Origin: Roseburia sp.
Lineage (GTDB): Bacteria > Bacillota > Clostridia > Lachnospirales > Lachnospiraceae
NCBI GenBank assembly: GCA_017621905.1
Contig: JAGASC010000371.1
Span: 1-16,253, forward strand
Reading direction: 5' to 3'
DNA length: 16,253 nucleotides
This document shows positions 7,287 through 14,179 of this stretch, piece after piece (positions within the stretch are counted from its first letter, which is position 1; every line of letters starts with the position of its first letter). Position numbers and translations under genes: made by a program. Under the pieces are notes generated by a model. The model ran no database searches and was not told the DNA's origin. It was given only the letters and a program-made list of their open reading frames with translations.

Positions 7287-8423
7287 TGCTTGCTACAAAG
7301 AATGAGAGCATGGGCTACCCTGCTTTCAATTGGGAAATTGCGCAGATTGAGCGGTTGGGAAAAAGGGAAATTACGGAAAGTGAATCACAAAAAGGAATTT
7401 GCATTTGCATGAAAAGAATTATAGAGCAGCATTAGCAGTAAAACAGATATGTGATACAAAAACACATTAAATTGAACATCCTGACAGTAGAAAAGAAATA
7501 TGTGTCAAATATGAACATCTAAAAGCTATAAGTGACACTTAATTGATATTTTGTGATATGGGAATTTCTGTAGAGGTGTTAGTAAAAGCTGTTAGAAGCA
7601 CAAATATGTCAGAAACACCTTTGCAGGAGGAAGAACTGACATTTGCCCTTTCGATACAGTGGAGGGGAGCAAAGCTGTTCTTAGATTCTGAGCCAGAGGG
7701 GAAAGCAGCCACCCCTTTAGGGGCTTGCCATTGAGAACCGGAGGAAGTGGTGTTACAATGTGAAGCCCGACGGTCAAGAAAGCAAAACTGTCCTTGAGTT
7801 CGTCGCCGTCGGTAAATAACCTTCAACACCACTTTGTCCGGTTGTCAATGGTGGTGGAAACTGCCATAGTCTTGGGGGATGTTCAAGCAGGTATGCCGAC
7901 CAGAGGAAGGTCATTCCTGCGTCTATAACTACAACAGCCAATAACACAAATCTGGCTGTATGGTGTACCTGAACTTGGGAAGGAATATGATGCCATCCCG
8001 TCGGGCATGTCTGACCGCAGGGAAGAGATGCCATTTGTGGAACTTACAGTAAGTGAGGAATTTCCAGATTAAAGTAAAAGGTCGGATGTTTCAATTTATA
8101 TCTATAAGGATTTCGATTATCGAAATGAAATAAAACTAATAGAAGTAAAACTGAATATAGTAATAAGACAATCAGCTGGGAGTGAAAGTACAGAGAAAAA
8201 TTAGGAAAGCATATAGAAATTGAAGAAATGACAAAAGCTTAAGGAAACAGAAAAACGTTGTGTTAAACAATGCTATTATACGCTGAATATAGGGAGTCCG
8301 ATCAACAGAGTAAAGAACATTCATCTAGAGTAAATGAATAGAAAGTGAGCATTGAGAATTTGACCACGAACAAGAAAGTATATGCTTAGGGCATTAGAAT
8401 ACTGTTGTGCGGATGACTTTCTA

Positions 8424-8458
8424 TTGACTTTGTTCGCAGTTGAGAATATAATATATTC
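8424..8458 (+). promoter_or_regulatory. Strong promoter with a dyad over the -10, before the HTH gene
   Basis: TTGACT (8424-8429), a 17-bp spacer and TATAAT (8447-8452) form a near-consensus sigma-A promoter about 60 bp before the HTH start codon. A perfect inverted repeat, GAATATA-A-TATATTC (8444-8458), covers the -10. It could be an operator for the HTH protein encoded immediately downstream, although an AT-rich dyad could also be chance. Confidence 0.65.
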
Positions 8459-8513
8459 TGTATATTTATGTGTTCTGTAGAGTGGCTTTCGAGTGGAGAA
8501 TAGAGAGGTAAAC

Positions 8514-8717
8514 ATGGAATATTTATCAATCAGTCAGACAGCAGTAAAATGGGGAATAACAACAAGACGTATTCAACGACTGTGTGCTGAGGGAAGGATA
8601 CCGGGAGCAACCAAGATAGGAAGTTATTGGGAGGTTCCAGCAGATGCAGAGAAGCCTAAAGATGAAAGAATTAAGAGTAGAAATTATATTAAGCGAGACT
8701 CTACAAAAATCAGTTAG
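8514..8717 (+). CDS. Small helix-turn-helix DNA-binding protein (HTH_17/MerR-like), 67 aa
   Basis: The product is 67 residues: a compact helix-turn-helix (Y-L-S-I-S-Q-T-A-V-K-W-G-I-T then R-R-I-Q-R-L-C-A-E-G-R-I-P-G-A) followed by K-I-G-S-Y-W-E-V-P, the short wing typical of HTH_17/excisionase-type proteins, and a basic tail. ATG 8514 is chosen because GAGAGG lies about 6 nt before it; a GTG at 8493 has no such site. Its stop is followed within 12 nt by the start of the 789-aa gene, so the pair is an operon behind the strong promoter at 8424-8452. Proteins of this type act as local repressors or recombination directionality factors. Next to the large gene, a regulator or partner role is more likely, but this is inference. 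Confidence 0.75.
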   Translation: MEYLSISQTAVKWGITTRRIQRLCAEGRIPGATKIGSYWEVPADAEKPKDERIKSRNYIKRDSTKIS

Positions 8718-8729
8718 GTGAGGCGGGAA

Positions 8730-11099
8730 ATGGTTGCACAACCAAGATGGAATATATATGAAGCAGCAATGCTTCTTAATGCGGTGCTTAATGTTGAAAA
8801 TGGAATAGAGAAACGTAAAGATGCTATAGTGCGAGTCTCTAAAAGCTTGCGGAAAATGGCACTGACTCAGAATATTAATATTGATGAAAAATATAGAAAT
8901 GTCAATGGCATTACATTTCAATTCCAAAGCATGGAGTTTTCAGCATTTGGTCGTGTTAGTCCCACAAATAAGACTGGATCAAAAATGTTTGATGAGGTGG
9001 TTAAAATCAAGAATGAATCACCTGATGAATACGAACAGATATTGAGACAGGCTAAGTTTCTGGCTGGCATTGAAGATGATACGTTAGAAAAAGAAGTGAA
9101 CGATATGGATTATAAAAGTACCTTTAAAAAATGGCTTATTAATAGTGGGAAGGATGAAGCTGCTGTAGATCGAATTGTGAATGGGTTCGATAATGTTTCC
9201 GCTTATGCGCTGAATAAAAAAATTTCAGTGGTTAATATGTGGGATATCTCTAGTATAAAACAGTATACAAAGTATGCTCATGCTCTTCGGGAATATAAAT
9301 TCTTTCGGGTACTGCATAAGGAGCTGTATAAGTTTTTTCAGAACAATTCAAAGTTGTATCTAATCTTTCTTAAAGAGGGATTGGTGTTAAAAGAAGCAAC
9401 AGCGGATGAGAACAAGAGCATTATAGAGGAGGATTATGCTCCGACTAAGGTTGATCAGGGATTGAAGGATAAATATCCGGTAGAGATTAAAAATATATAC
9501 CAGATTCTTAAACAAGATACAAAGCATGCCTTTTTAACCACAGAACAAATTGCATCCATGGCTGGATGTAATGATGCAGTGGCGGCAATAATCTTAAATA
9601 CAGCATCTTGGTCTGAAGCATTGGGTGATGGCTTTGTATTTGGAAACAATAGCAAATATCGGATTAATAAGCAGATTGAATTTAGTGTTGATAAAGCCTA
9701 TAAAGATGATACTAAGGAAGAAAAAATACTGAAAAGTGCATTTCGGAGAGGATTCCGGATCCATTCTATTATGGATCGAAAGAGATTTATTAATCTTTTT
9801 GAGGAACGATATGGTGAGGCTATTTCTGATGATGAAGTTATAAGTCGTATTTCCAAGATTTCTTTTTCTTTTGATGACCGCTTGTTTCTACCAAAAGCTA
9901 TAGTTGACAGAACCACTGCAGTTTCGATTTGCCAATACATAGAGCATTATTTTGAACAAAAGGAAATCCTTTTCTACGATGTTTTGTTCAAAAAATACAA
10001 AGAGATGTTTAATTCGTTCGTGTATTGCCCGGAGATGCTTGCGGAATATATAAAGTTTACCATTGAAGGGACTCCGCTTTTTTATAGTGAGAAATATTTT
10101 TCATATAGTCAAAGAGCAAAGCCTGATATTGCTAGTGAAGTTATTGACTATTTAATAAGAGCAGACAGACCTTGCTCATATGCCGAAATATATGCAGCTA
10201 TGGCTCATTTGAATCGGGAGGATGTTTATTCGGTTATCCATTACAACAACCCGGAGATTTTGGGGAATAGCAAAACAGAATATTTCCATATAGAAGTGGC
10301 ACATGTCAGCCCGAGGGAACGGAGTGTCCTTGAATCTTATTGTAAGCGTTTATTAGAAAGAAGCAGATACATAACATGCAATGAAGTCATTGAACATTTG
10401 CCACAGATTGATATTGAACTGTATGGGAAATGTGAGGGCAAATTTAGCACATTAGGTCTGCGACGAATTTTAACATATTATCTGCGGACTGATTTTGATG
10501 TTATGACGGGCGTCATTACGAAAAAAGGTGAACAAATGACCATCAAAGAAGTATTCGCTGATTATGCCCAAAATCATTCGAGTTTTACAGTTGACGATAT
10601 ACAAGAACTGGCAAGCTATACTGGAACAGTTCCGTATTGGGACGCGGTGCACTCTAATGCTATCCGTATTAATGGTGATGATTTTGTTTCAGATTCAATG
10701 GTGGATTTTGATGTAGATGCCGTGGATGATGCGATAGCGTTTTATTGTAGCGATTATATCCCTTTGGCAGGGATTGTAGATTATATGAGGTTTCCATCAT
10801 GTGGATATTCTTGGAATATTTATTTATTACAAGAGTATGTCTATCGTTTCAGTAAAATGTTTAAATTAGAATCTCTTGGATTTGCAAAGGGAAATGCTAG
10901 TGGTGTGATTGTAAAGAAAAATTTGGGATATTTAGATTTTGATGCAATAATAACAGAAGTTTTATCAAAAACTTCGATTACTACAAAGCAGGATGCTTTG
11001 AATTATTTATGTGATTGTGGGTTTATAACGGATCGCCGTTATAAGAAAGTGGAAGAACTGTTAAAGAAAGCAATGGTTCTCCGAAAAAATAGAAAGTGA
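8730..11099 (+). CDS. Large protein of unknown function, 789 aa, multi-domain with winged-helix-like segments
   Basis: I cannot name this protein. The start at ATG 8730 is preferred because GGTGAGG (8717-8723) lies about 6 nt upstream; a GTG at 8718 would add four residues. Residues about 6-70 are helical (W-N-I-Y-E-A-A-M-L-L then R-K-D-A-I-V-R-V-S-K-S-L-R and N-I-D-E-K-Y-R-N-V-N-G-I-T-F-Q). They resemble an unnamed N-terminal module I remember from large defence-associated proteins. Residues about 120-215 (F-K-K-W-L then Y-A-H-A-L-R-E-Y-K-F-F) resemble a helical SAM-like domain also seen there. Later segments look like winged-helix repeats: 266-294 (T-T-E-Q-I-A-S-M-A-G-C) and 470-522 (E-V-I-D-Y-L-I-R-A-D-R-P-C-S-Y-A-E-I-Y). 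There is no signal peptide, membrane span, Walker motif or clear nuclease motif. It is co-transcribed with the HTH gene. A nucleic-acid-binding cargo protein is the cautious reading. Confidence 0.7.
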   Translation: MVAQPRWNIYEAAMLLNAVLNVENGIEKRKDAIVRVSKSLRKMALTQNINIDEKYRNVNGITFQFQSMEFSAFGRVSPTNKTGSKMFDEVVKIKNESPDEYEQILRQAKFLAGIEDDTLEKEVNDMDYKSTFKKWLINSGKDEAAVDRIVNGFDNVSAYALNKKISVVNMWDISSIKQYTKYAHALREYKFFRVLHKELYKFFQNNSKLYLIFLKEGLVLKEATADENKSIIEEDYAPTKVDQGLKDKYPVEIKNIYQILKQDTKHAFLTTEQIASMAGCNDAVAAIILNTASWSEALGDGFVFGNNSKYRINKQIEFSVDKAYKDDTKEEKILKSAFRRGFRIHSIMDRKRFINLFEERYGEAISDDEVISRISKISFSFDDRLFLPKAIVDRTTAVSICQYIEHYFEQKEILFYDVLFKKYKEMFNSFVYCPEMLAEYIKFTIEGTPLFYSEKYFSYSQRAKPDIASEVIDYLIRADRPCSYAEIYAAMAHLNREDVYSVIHYNNPEILGNSKTEYFHIEVAHVSPRERSVLESYCKRLLERSRYITCNEVIEHLPQIDIELYGKCEGKFSTLGLRRILTYYLRTDFDVMTGVITKKGEQMTIKEVFADYAQNHSSFTVDDIQELASYTGTVPYWDAVHSNAIRINGDDFVSDSMVDFDVDAVDDAIAFYCSDYIPLAGIVDYMRFPSCGYSWNIYLLQEYVYRFSKMFKLESLGFAKGNASGVIVKKNLGYLDFDAIITEVLSKTSITTKQDALNYLCDCGFITDRRYKKVEELLKKAMVLRKNRK

Positions 11100-11116
11100 A
11101 AAGTAAGGTATAAGTG

Positions 11117-11323
11117 ATGTATTCATATGAATGGGATGCCGAAACCGGCGGATATAAATTAAATAATACGCCACTATCCTTTAGTAAGGAACCTCGTCCA
11201 GTATATTACAAAGCAAGAGAACTATTAACAAATCCGGCAAATGGATTTACCGTCAGAATTGGTAACAGATTATATGCCCACAAAGCCAAACTGGACAAGT
11301 GGCTGATGAATCAGATGCTGTAG
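11117..11323 (+). CDS. 68-aa chimeric ORF: PAPS-reductase-like N-terminus joined to an excisionase-like C-terminus
   Basis: The frame starts at ATG 11117 (AAGG about 9 nt upstream; GTG 11114 is an alternative), 17 nt after the 789-aa gene. Residues 1-32 (Y-E-W-D-A-E-T-G-G-Y-K-L then S-F-S-K-E-P-R-P-V-Y-Y-K) look like the N-terminus of the PAPS-reductase/DndC-like proteins common in Clostridia. Residues 33-68 (A-R-E-L-L then F-T-V-R-I-G-N-R-L-Y-A-H-K-A-K-L-D-K-W-L) look like the C-terminal half of a small excisionase or HTH protein. The first helices expected of an excisionase are absent. It appears to be a deletion fusion of two genes. Whether it still acts in excision is unknown. Confidence 0.5.
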   Translation: MYSYEWDAETGGYKLNNTPLSFSKEPRPVYYKARELLTNPANGFTVRIGNRLYAHKAKLDKWLMNQML

Positions 11324-11381
11324 CCAAGCTGACAGTTGTGGCAACAACAGTTCAGCAGAGTGTCAATTAATTCGCAAAGTC

Positions 11382-11398
11382 GCACCTTTGGTGCTTTT
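11382..11398 (+). terminator. Short terminator-like hairpin
   Basis: A 5-bp GC-rich stem GCACC/GGTGC with a TTT loop is followed by TTTT. It lies about 60 nt after the chimeric ORF. The stem and T run are both short, so termination would be partial at best. Confidence 0.3.
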
Positions 11399-11534
11399 CC
11401 GCTGCGTCGCAGCTAATTTTGCTCATTGATTGGCGCTCCGCTCATAAGACGTACAACGTACTCATTCATGCAAACGTGATTTGTACATCATACATCTTAT
11501 GGCTGAACTGTTGGACTTTCTTACTGCAAACGGA

Positions 11535-11563
11535 TTGATTATTTTGGAGTTTTGTGGTAGTAT
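11535..11563 (+). promoter_or_regulatory. Integrase promoter
   Basis: TTGATT (11535-11540), a 17-bp spacer and TAGTAT (11558-11563) lie about 50 bp before the integrase start. The region around the -10 shares gttttgtggtag (11549-11560) with the native pyrE promoter at 3926-3937. No obvious terminator follows the integrase, so this promoter could also supply transcripts to pyrE. Confidence 0.55.
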
Positions 11564-11614
11564 AGAAACGGTATTCAGCATCCTTTCTGTGCTACACACG
11601 GGAAGGAGGCAACA

Positions 11615-12757
11615 ATGGGTAAATCCCTTAATGGTAAAGAATTGGGTAAAGGCATCTCGCAGAGAAAGGATGGTCTTTATCAGGGACGGTTCGTAAACCG
11701 ATTTGGCAAGAAGCAGACGGTTTATGCGAAGACGTTAAATGAGGTAAGGCAGAAGTTAAGAAACGAACAGTACGAAGATGAAAAGTCTCTCAATGTCGTG
11801 ACTAAGGATGTGACGCTTGACGAATGGTATCAGATTTGGATGGACACCTGCAAGAAGAATTGCAGGGAATCTACCAAGACAACTTACGCAGGGCACTATC
11901 GCAGAGTGCAGAAGGCACTTGGCTGGCGCAAGTTGACTACATTGAATCTGATTATCATACAACAGGCAATCAATGAATTAGATACGGATAACGAGCGTAA
12001 GAATTCGAAAAAGATTCTGGTCGATATGCTGGATAAAGCGATAGACTCTGATTTGCTTATCAAGAATGCTGCAAAGCAGGTAAATACGGTGATTTCTAAG
12101 GAAGAAAAGAAAGAACGCCGGGTATTAACGGTAAGTGAAGCAGAGCTATTTTTGGGTAAAGCAGCAGATACATTTTATTACAATTTGTATGTGCTTGCGT
12201 TAGAGACCGGAATGCGTATTGGGGAGTTGATGGGGCTTCAGTGGACTGATATTGATTTTAACAAAAAGGTGTTGCGTGTCAGACGTTCATTGTGTTATTT
12301 CCGCAAAGAAAGAAAATATGTTTTTGAATGGCATGATACGAAGACGCATAATAGCAAGCGAACCATTCCTTTAACATCCAGAGCGATAGCGGCTCTGAAA
12401 CAACAGCGGATTATGAGGCAGAAGATTTTACTGCAGCATGTCGCAGATACACAGGACGAATATAAAGACTTGGTATTTATAACCAGGAATAATCGTCCCA
12501 CACAACAATTTATTATACAGGAATGTATGGACGTAACTACCAGGCAGATTCAGAAGGAGCATCCGGAATTTGAAAGATTCTCTCCCCATTGTTTCAGGCA
12601 TACCTTTGCCACAAGAGCAATAGAGAATGGGATGCAGCCTAAGAGTTTGCAGAAGATACTAGGACATGGCTCCTTACAGTTGACAATGGATTTGTATTGC
12701 CACGTAACGGAGGATACATTGTTTGAGGCTATGCATTTGATGGAAAGAGCAATGTGA
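11615..12757 (+). CDS. int: Tyrosine site-specific integrase (Tn916 type)
   Basis: The 380-residue recombinase inserts and, with a directionality factor, excises the element. Domains: an AP2-like arm-binding N-terminus (about 13-40: G-I-S-Q-R-K-D-G-L-Y-Q-G-R-F), a SAM-like core-binding domain (about 64-165) and the catalytic domain (about 170-378). All catalytic residues are visible: R201 in G-M-R-I-G-E-L, K243 in T-K-T, H325-x-x-R328 in H-C-F-R-H-T-F-A, H351 in L-G-H-G and the nucleophile Y361 in D-L-Y-C-H. GGAAGGAGG ends 5 nt before ATG 11615. It is the last gene of the element and reads toward the right junction, 205 bp before the right core repeat. Length and residues suggest an active enzyme. 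Confidence 0.93.
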   Translation: MGKSLNGKELGKGISQRKDGLYQGRFVNRFGKKQTVYAKTLNEVRQKLRNEQYEDEKSLNVVTKDVTLDEWYQIWMDTCKKNCRESTKTTYAGHYRRVQKALGWRKLTTLNLIIIQQAINELDTDNERKNSKKILVDMLDKAIDSDLLIKNAAKQVNTVISKEEKKERRVLTVSEAELFLGKAADTFYYNLYVLALETGMRIGELMGLQWTDIDFNKKVLRVRRSLCYFRKERKYVFEWHDTKTHNSKRTIPLTSRAIAALKQQRIMRQKILLQHVADTQDEYKDLVFITRNNRPTQQFIIQECMDVTTRQIQKEHPEFERFSPHCFRHTFATRAIENGMQPKSLQKILGHGSLQLTMDLYCHVTEDTLFEAMHLMERAM

Positions 12758-12828
12758 AGGTGACATCAGGATGCTGTATAACCTTCAAGCCAAGTGTTCC
12801 GCGCATGGTTAATAATGTAATCGTAGCG

Positions 12829-12894
12829 GTGTGTAGAAGTGTGTAGTGTATATCGGGTCTATACACAAAAGTGTGTAAAAAGTGTGTAGTAAAG
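12829..12894. repeat. Right arm-type integrase-binding repeats
   Basis: Four copies of GTGTGTA-type sequence run in the same direction: gtgtgtaga (12829-12837), gtgtgtagt (12839-12847), gtgtgtaaa (12871-12879) and gtgtgtagt (12882-12890). The last lies in the 18-mer aaaaagtgtgtagtaaag (12877-12894), identical to 4183-4200 at the left end. An inverted pair GTGTATA (12846-12852) / TATACAC (12860-12866) lies between them. These are probably binding sites for the integrase N-terminal domain. Confidence 0.6.
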
Positions 12895-12952
12895 CATTTT
12901 CATAAAAACATAAAGGCTGAAAAAGCCCGTAAATACAGGAGGTTTTAACAAC

Positions 12953-13627
12953 ATGGAAGCATACAAGCAGGAATTTATCGAATTCATGGTGGACAGTAAA
13001 GTGCTCAAGTTTGGTGAGTTTACGTTAAAGAGCGGGCGTAAATCCCCCTTTTTCATGAATGCGGGTGCTTATGTGACGGGCGCACAGTTGAAAAAGCTGG
13101 GTGAGTATTATGCAAAGGCGATCCATGAGAATTACGGAGATGATTTCGACGTTCTGTTCGGGCCCGCATACAAGGGGATTCCCTTGAGCGTTGCAACTAC
13201 CATTGCCTACAGCGAGCTTTACGGCAGGGAGATCCGATACTGCTCCAACCGCAAGGAAGTCAAGGACCACGGCGATGTGGGCATCCTATTGGGCAGCAAC
13301 TTAAAGGACGGCGACAGGGTAGTCATCATCGAGGATGTGACCACCTCCGGCAAGTCCATCGAGGAGACCTTCCCCATCCTGAAGTCCCAGGCCGATGTGG
13401 AGATCAAAGGGTTGATGGTTTCCTTAAACCGCATGGAGAAGGGGCTTGGCGGCAAGGTAAGCGCCCTGGCTGAGATCAAGGAGAAATATGGTTTTGATGC
13501 ACACGCCATCGTAACCATGGCAGATGTGATCGAACATCTTTACAACAAGCCTTACAAAGGACAGGTGTATATCGATGATACCCTGAAAGCAGCCATTGAC
13601 AAGTATTATGAGGAATATGGTGCGTAA
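12953..13627 (+). CDS. pyrE: Orotate phosphoribosyltransferase
   Basis: This enzyme makes orotidine 5'-monophosphate from orotate and PRPP, the fifth step of pyrimidine synthesis, in the cytoplasm. The 224 residues are a normal length. The PRPP-binding motif V-V-I-I-E-D-V-T-T-S-G-K-S lies at 123-135, and the catalytic flexible loop N-R-K-E-V-K-D-H-G lies at 99-107 with lysines 101 and 104. S-G-R-K-S-P-F-F-M-N is also typical. The start is ATG 12953, with AGGAGG 10 nt upstream. The first three codons (M-E-A) and everything upstream belong to the inserted element; the displaced native start (M-E-S) is at 4004. No consensus promoter is evident between the integrase and this start, so expression may come from integrase read-through. 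It leads an operon with the three genes downstream. Confidence 0.95.
   Translation: MEAYKQEFIEFMVDSKVLKFGEFTLKSGRKSPFFMNAGAYVTGAQLKKLGEYYAKAIHENYGDDFDVLFGPAYKGIPLSVATTIAYSELYGREIRYCSNRKEVKDHGDVGILLGSNLKDGDRVVIIEDVTTSGKSIEETFPILKSQADVEIKGLMVSLNRMEKGLGGKVSALAEIKEKYGFDAHAIVTMADVIEHLYNKPYKGQVYIDDTLKAAIDKYYEEYGA
12962..12987. repeat. attR: right 26-bp direct repeat in pyrE
   Basis: This is the exact copy of 4013-4038. Here it forms codons 4-12 of the intact pyrE. The start codon, codons 2 and 3 and the AGGAGG at 12937-12942 lie outside it on the element side, so the element supplies them. Confidence 0.85.
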
Positions 13628-13646
13628 GCGCAGAAAGAGGTTATGG

Positions 13647-13799
13647 ATGGAAGAAAAGGTATATAAGACAATGAACGGTGCAGGTGCCCTGAATATTGTG
13701 CTGGGCGTGATCGCTGTGGTGACCGGAGTTGCCACAGGTGTGCTGCTTATTATCAGCGGTGCGAAGCTCCTTGCGGGCAAATCTAAGATCTTATTTTAA
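13647..13799 (+). CDS. Small membrane protein, 50 aa
   Basis: A short frame starts at ATG 13647 with AAAGAGG about 7 nt upstream, 19 bp after the pyrE stop. The product has a polar start (M-E-E-K-V-Y-K-T-M-N), then glycine/valine-rich hydrophobic sequence from about residue 11 to 44 that could form one long or two short membrane helices, and a basic end (K-S-K-I-L-F). I do not know its function. Position and ribosome site suggest it is translated with pyrE. Confidence 0.6.
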   Translation: MEEKVYKTMNGAGALNIVLGVIAVVTGVATGVLLIISGAKLLAGKSKILF

Positions 13800-13813
13800 A
13801 GAAGGATGTTGAA

Positions 13814-14173
13814 ATGGGCATTTCCGAAGGGGAGTGCCCTTTTCGAGTAAAAGGAATGAAAAAGAGAAGAAATTATATTTTTACCAACAAAAAGCATTCG
13901 GATAAAGCGATCATGTCCACCATTCTGGGCATCATAAGTACAGCGTCTCTGGGCATTGTGATCTTTTTAACCTATCAAAGAGGCGGTGAGGCCAAGACGG
14001 GCTACGGCGTCACGGGAGTGTTGGCGGCGGTCTTTTCCCTGATCGGACTGGCACTGGGGCTTTTGACAGTCCGTGAGAAAGAAAATTTCCGCCTGTTTCC
14101 CGTGTTGGGAATCCTGTTCAACGCGGCAGCACTTGGAATCCTGGGACTGATATTGTATTGTGGAAGGATGTAG
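13814..14173 (+). CDS. Membrane protein, DUF6142-like
   Basis: The frame gives 119 residues from ATG 13814 (GAAGGA about 7 nt upstream) or 105 from ATG 13856. The first has the better-spaced site, but the second gives the more family-like start M-K-K-R-R-N-Y-I-F-T-N-K-K-H-S. Three membrane helices follow: about residues 30-50 (I-M-S-T-I-L-G-I-I-S-T-A-S-L-G-I-V), 65-85 and 94-116. Pattern and length resemble DUF6142, small three-helix proteins of Lachnospiraceae with unknown function. It lies between the 50-aa membrane gene and the peptidase gene, with only 6 bp to the latter. Confidence 0.65.
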   Translation: MGISEGECPFRVKGMKKRRNYIFTNKKHSDKAIMSTILGIISTASLGIVIFLTYQRGGEAKTGYGVTGVLAAVFSLIGLALGLLTVREKENFRLFPVLGILFNAAALGILGLILYCGRM

Positions 14174-14179
14174 GAAGCG

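Larger units (their letters stand above)
7092..8513. other. Decayed 1.4-kb region with hairpins, no intact gene
   Basis: No open frame here has both a ribosome site and a recognizable protein on either strand. From left to right I see the terminator, a GC-rich hairpin cluster (7217-7286), and a short open frame 7558-7734 that starts M-G-I-S-V-E-V-L-V-K and is unrecognized. Next come a CCCC-TTTA-GGGG hairpin (7712-7723) and a protein-like 3' tail at about 7961-8072 (P-E-L-G-K-E-Y-D-A-I-P-S-G-M, ending E-E-F-P-D-stop) with a stop upstream and no start. After that there is AT-rich sequence, then the promoter of the HTH gene. The 7.5-8.1 kb part has GC-richer, codon-like stretches broken by stops, which suggests several old genes reduced to fragments. 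Confidence 0.5.
11324..11614. other. Integrase upstream region with small hairpins
   Basis: These 291 bp hold no convincing gene. I see GCACC-TTT-GGTGC followed by TTTT (11382-11398), which could be a weak terminator for the operon before it; GCTGCG-T-CGCAGC (11401-11413); and an inverted pair CATAAGA (11443-11449) with TCTTATG (11495-11501) enclosing GTAC-AAC-GTAC. The integrase promoter and ribosome site follow. The inverted pair could be a protein-binding site, but nothing proves it. Confidence 0.45.
4013..12987. mobile_element. Integrative element of about 8.95 kb inserted in the 5' end of pyrE
   Basis: The segment is bounded by an exact 26-bp direct repeat (4013-4038 and 12962-12987) made of pyrE codons 4-12. 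A tyrosine integrase lies next to the right end, and matching short repeat arrays lie inside both ends. Its genes are more AT-rich than the host genes on either side. The cargo is a RibD_C/UPF0158 fusion, an AlbA_2 regulator, an HTH plus 789-aa pair and a chimeric small ORF. No relaxase, VirD4-type coupling protein, VirB4 or phage structural gene is visible, so it is an integrative island or a decayed mobilizable element. One copy of the repeat plus the interior is 8,949 bp. Confidence 0.85.

Noticed and set aside
7163..7435. A 90-codon plus-strand open frame across the hairpin cluster
   Set aside because: It runs straight through three strong hairpins, has no ribosome site and resembles no protein family. 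The DNA looks structural or decayed, not coding.
12829..12894. Short repeats near the right end considered as a CRISPR array
   Set aside because: The units are only about 9 bp with irregular, very short spacing and no cas genes are present. Position next to the core repeat fits integrase arm sites.
12913..12925. GGCT-GAAAA-AGCC hairpin before pyrE, considered as an attenuator or terminator
   Set aside because: The stem is only 4 bp and no T run follows. No leader peptide or alternative stem is evident.
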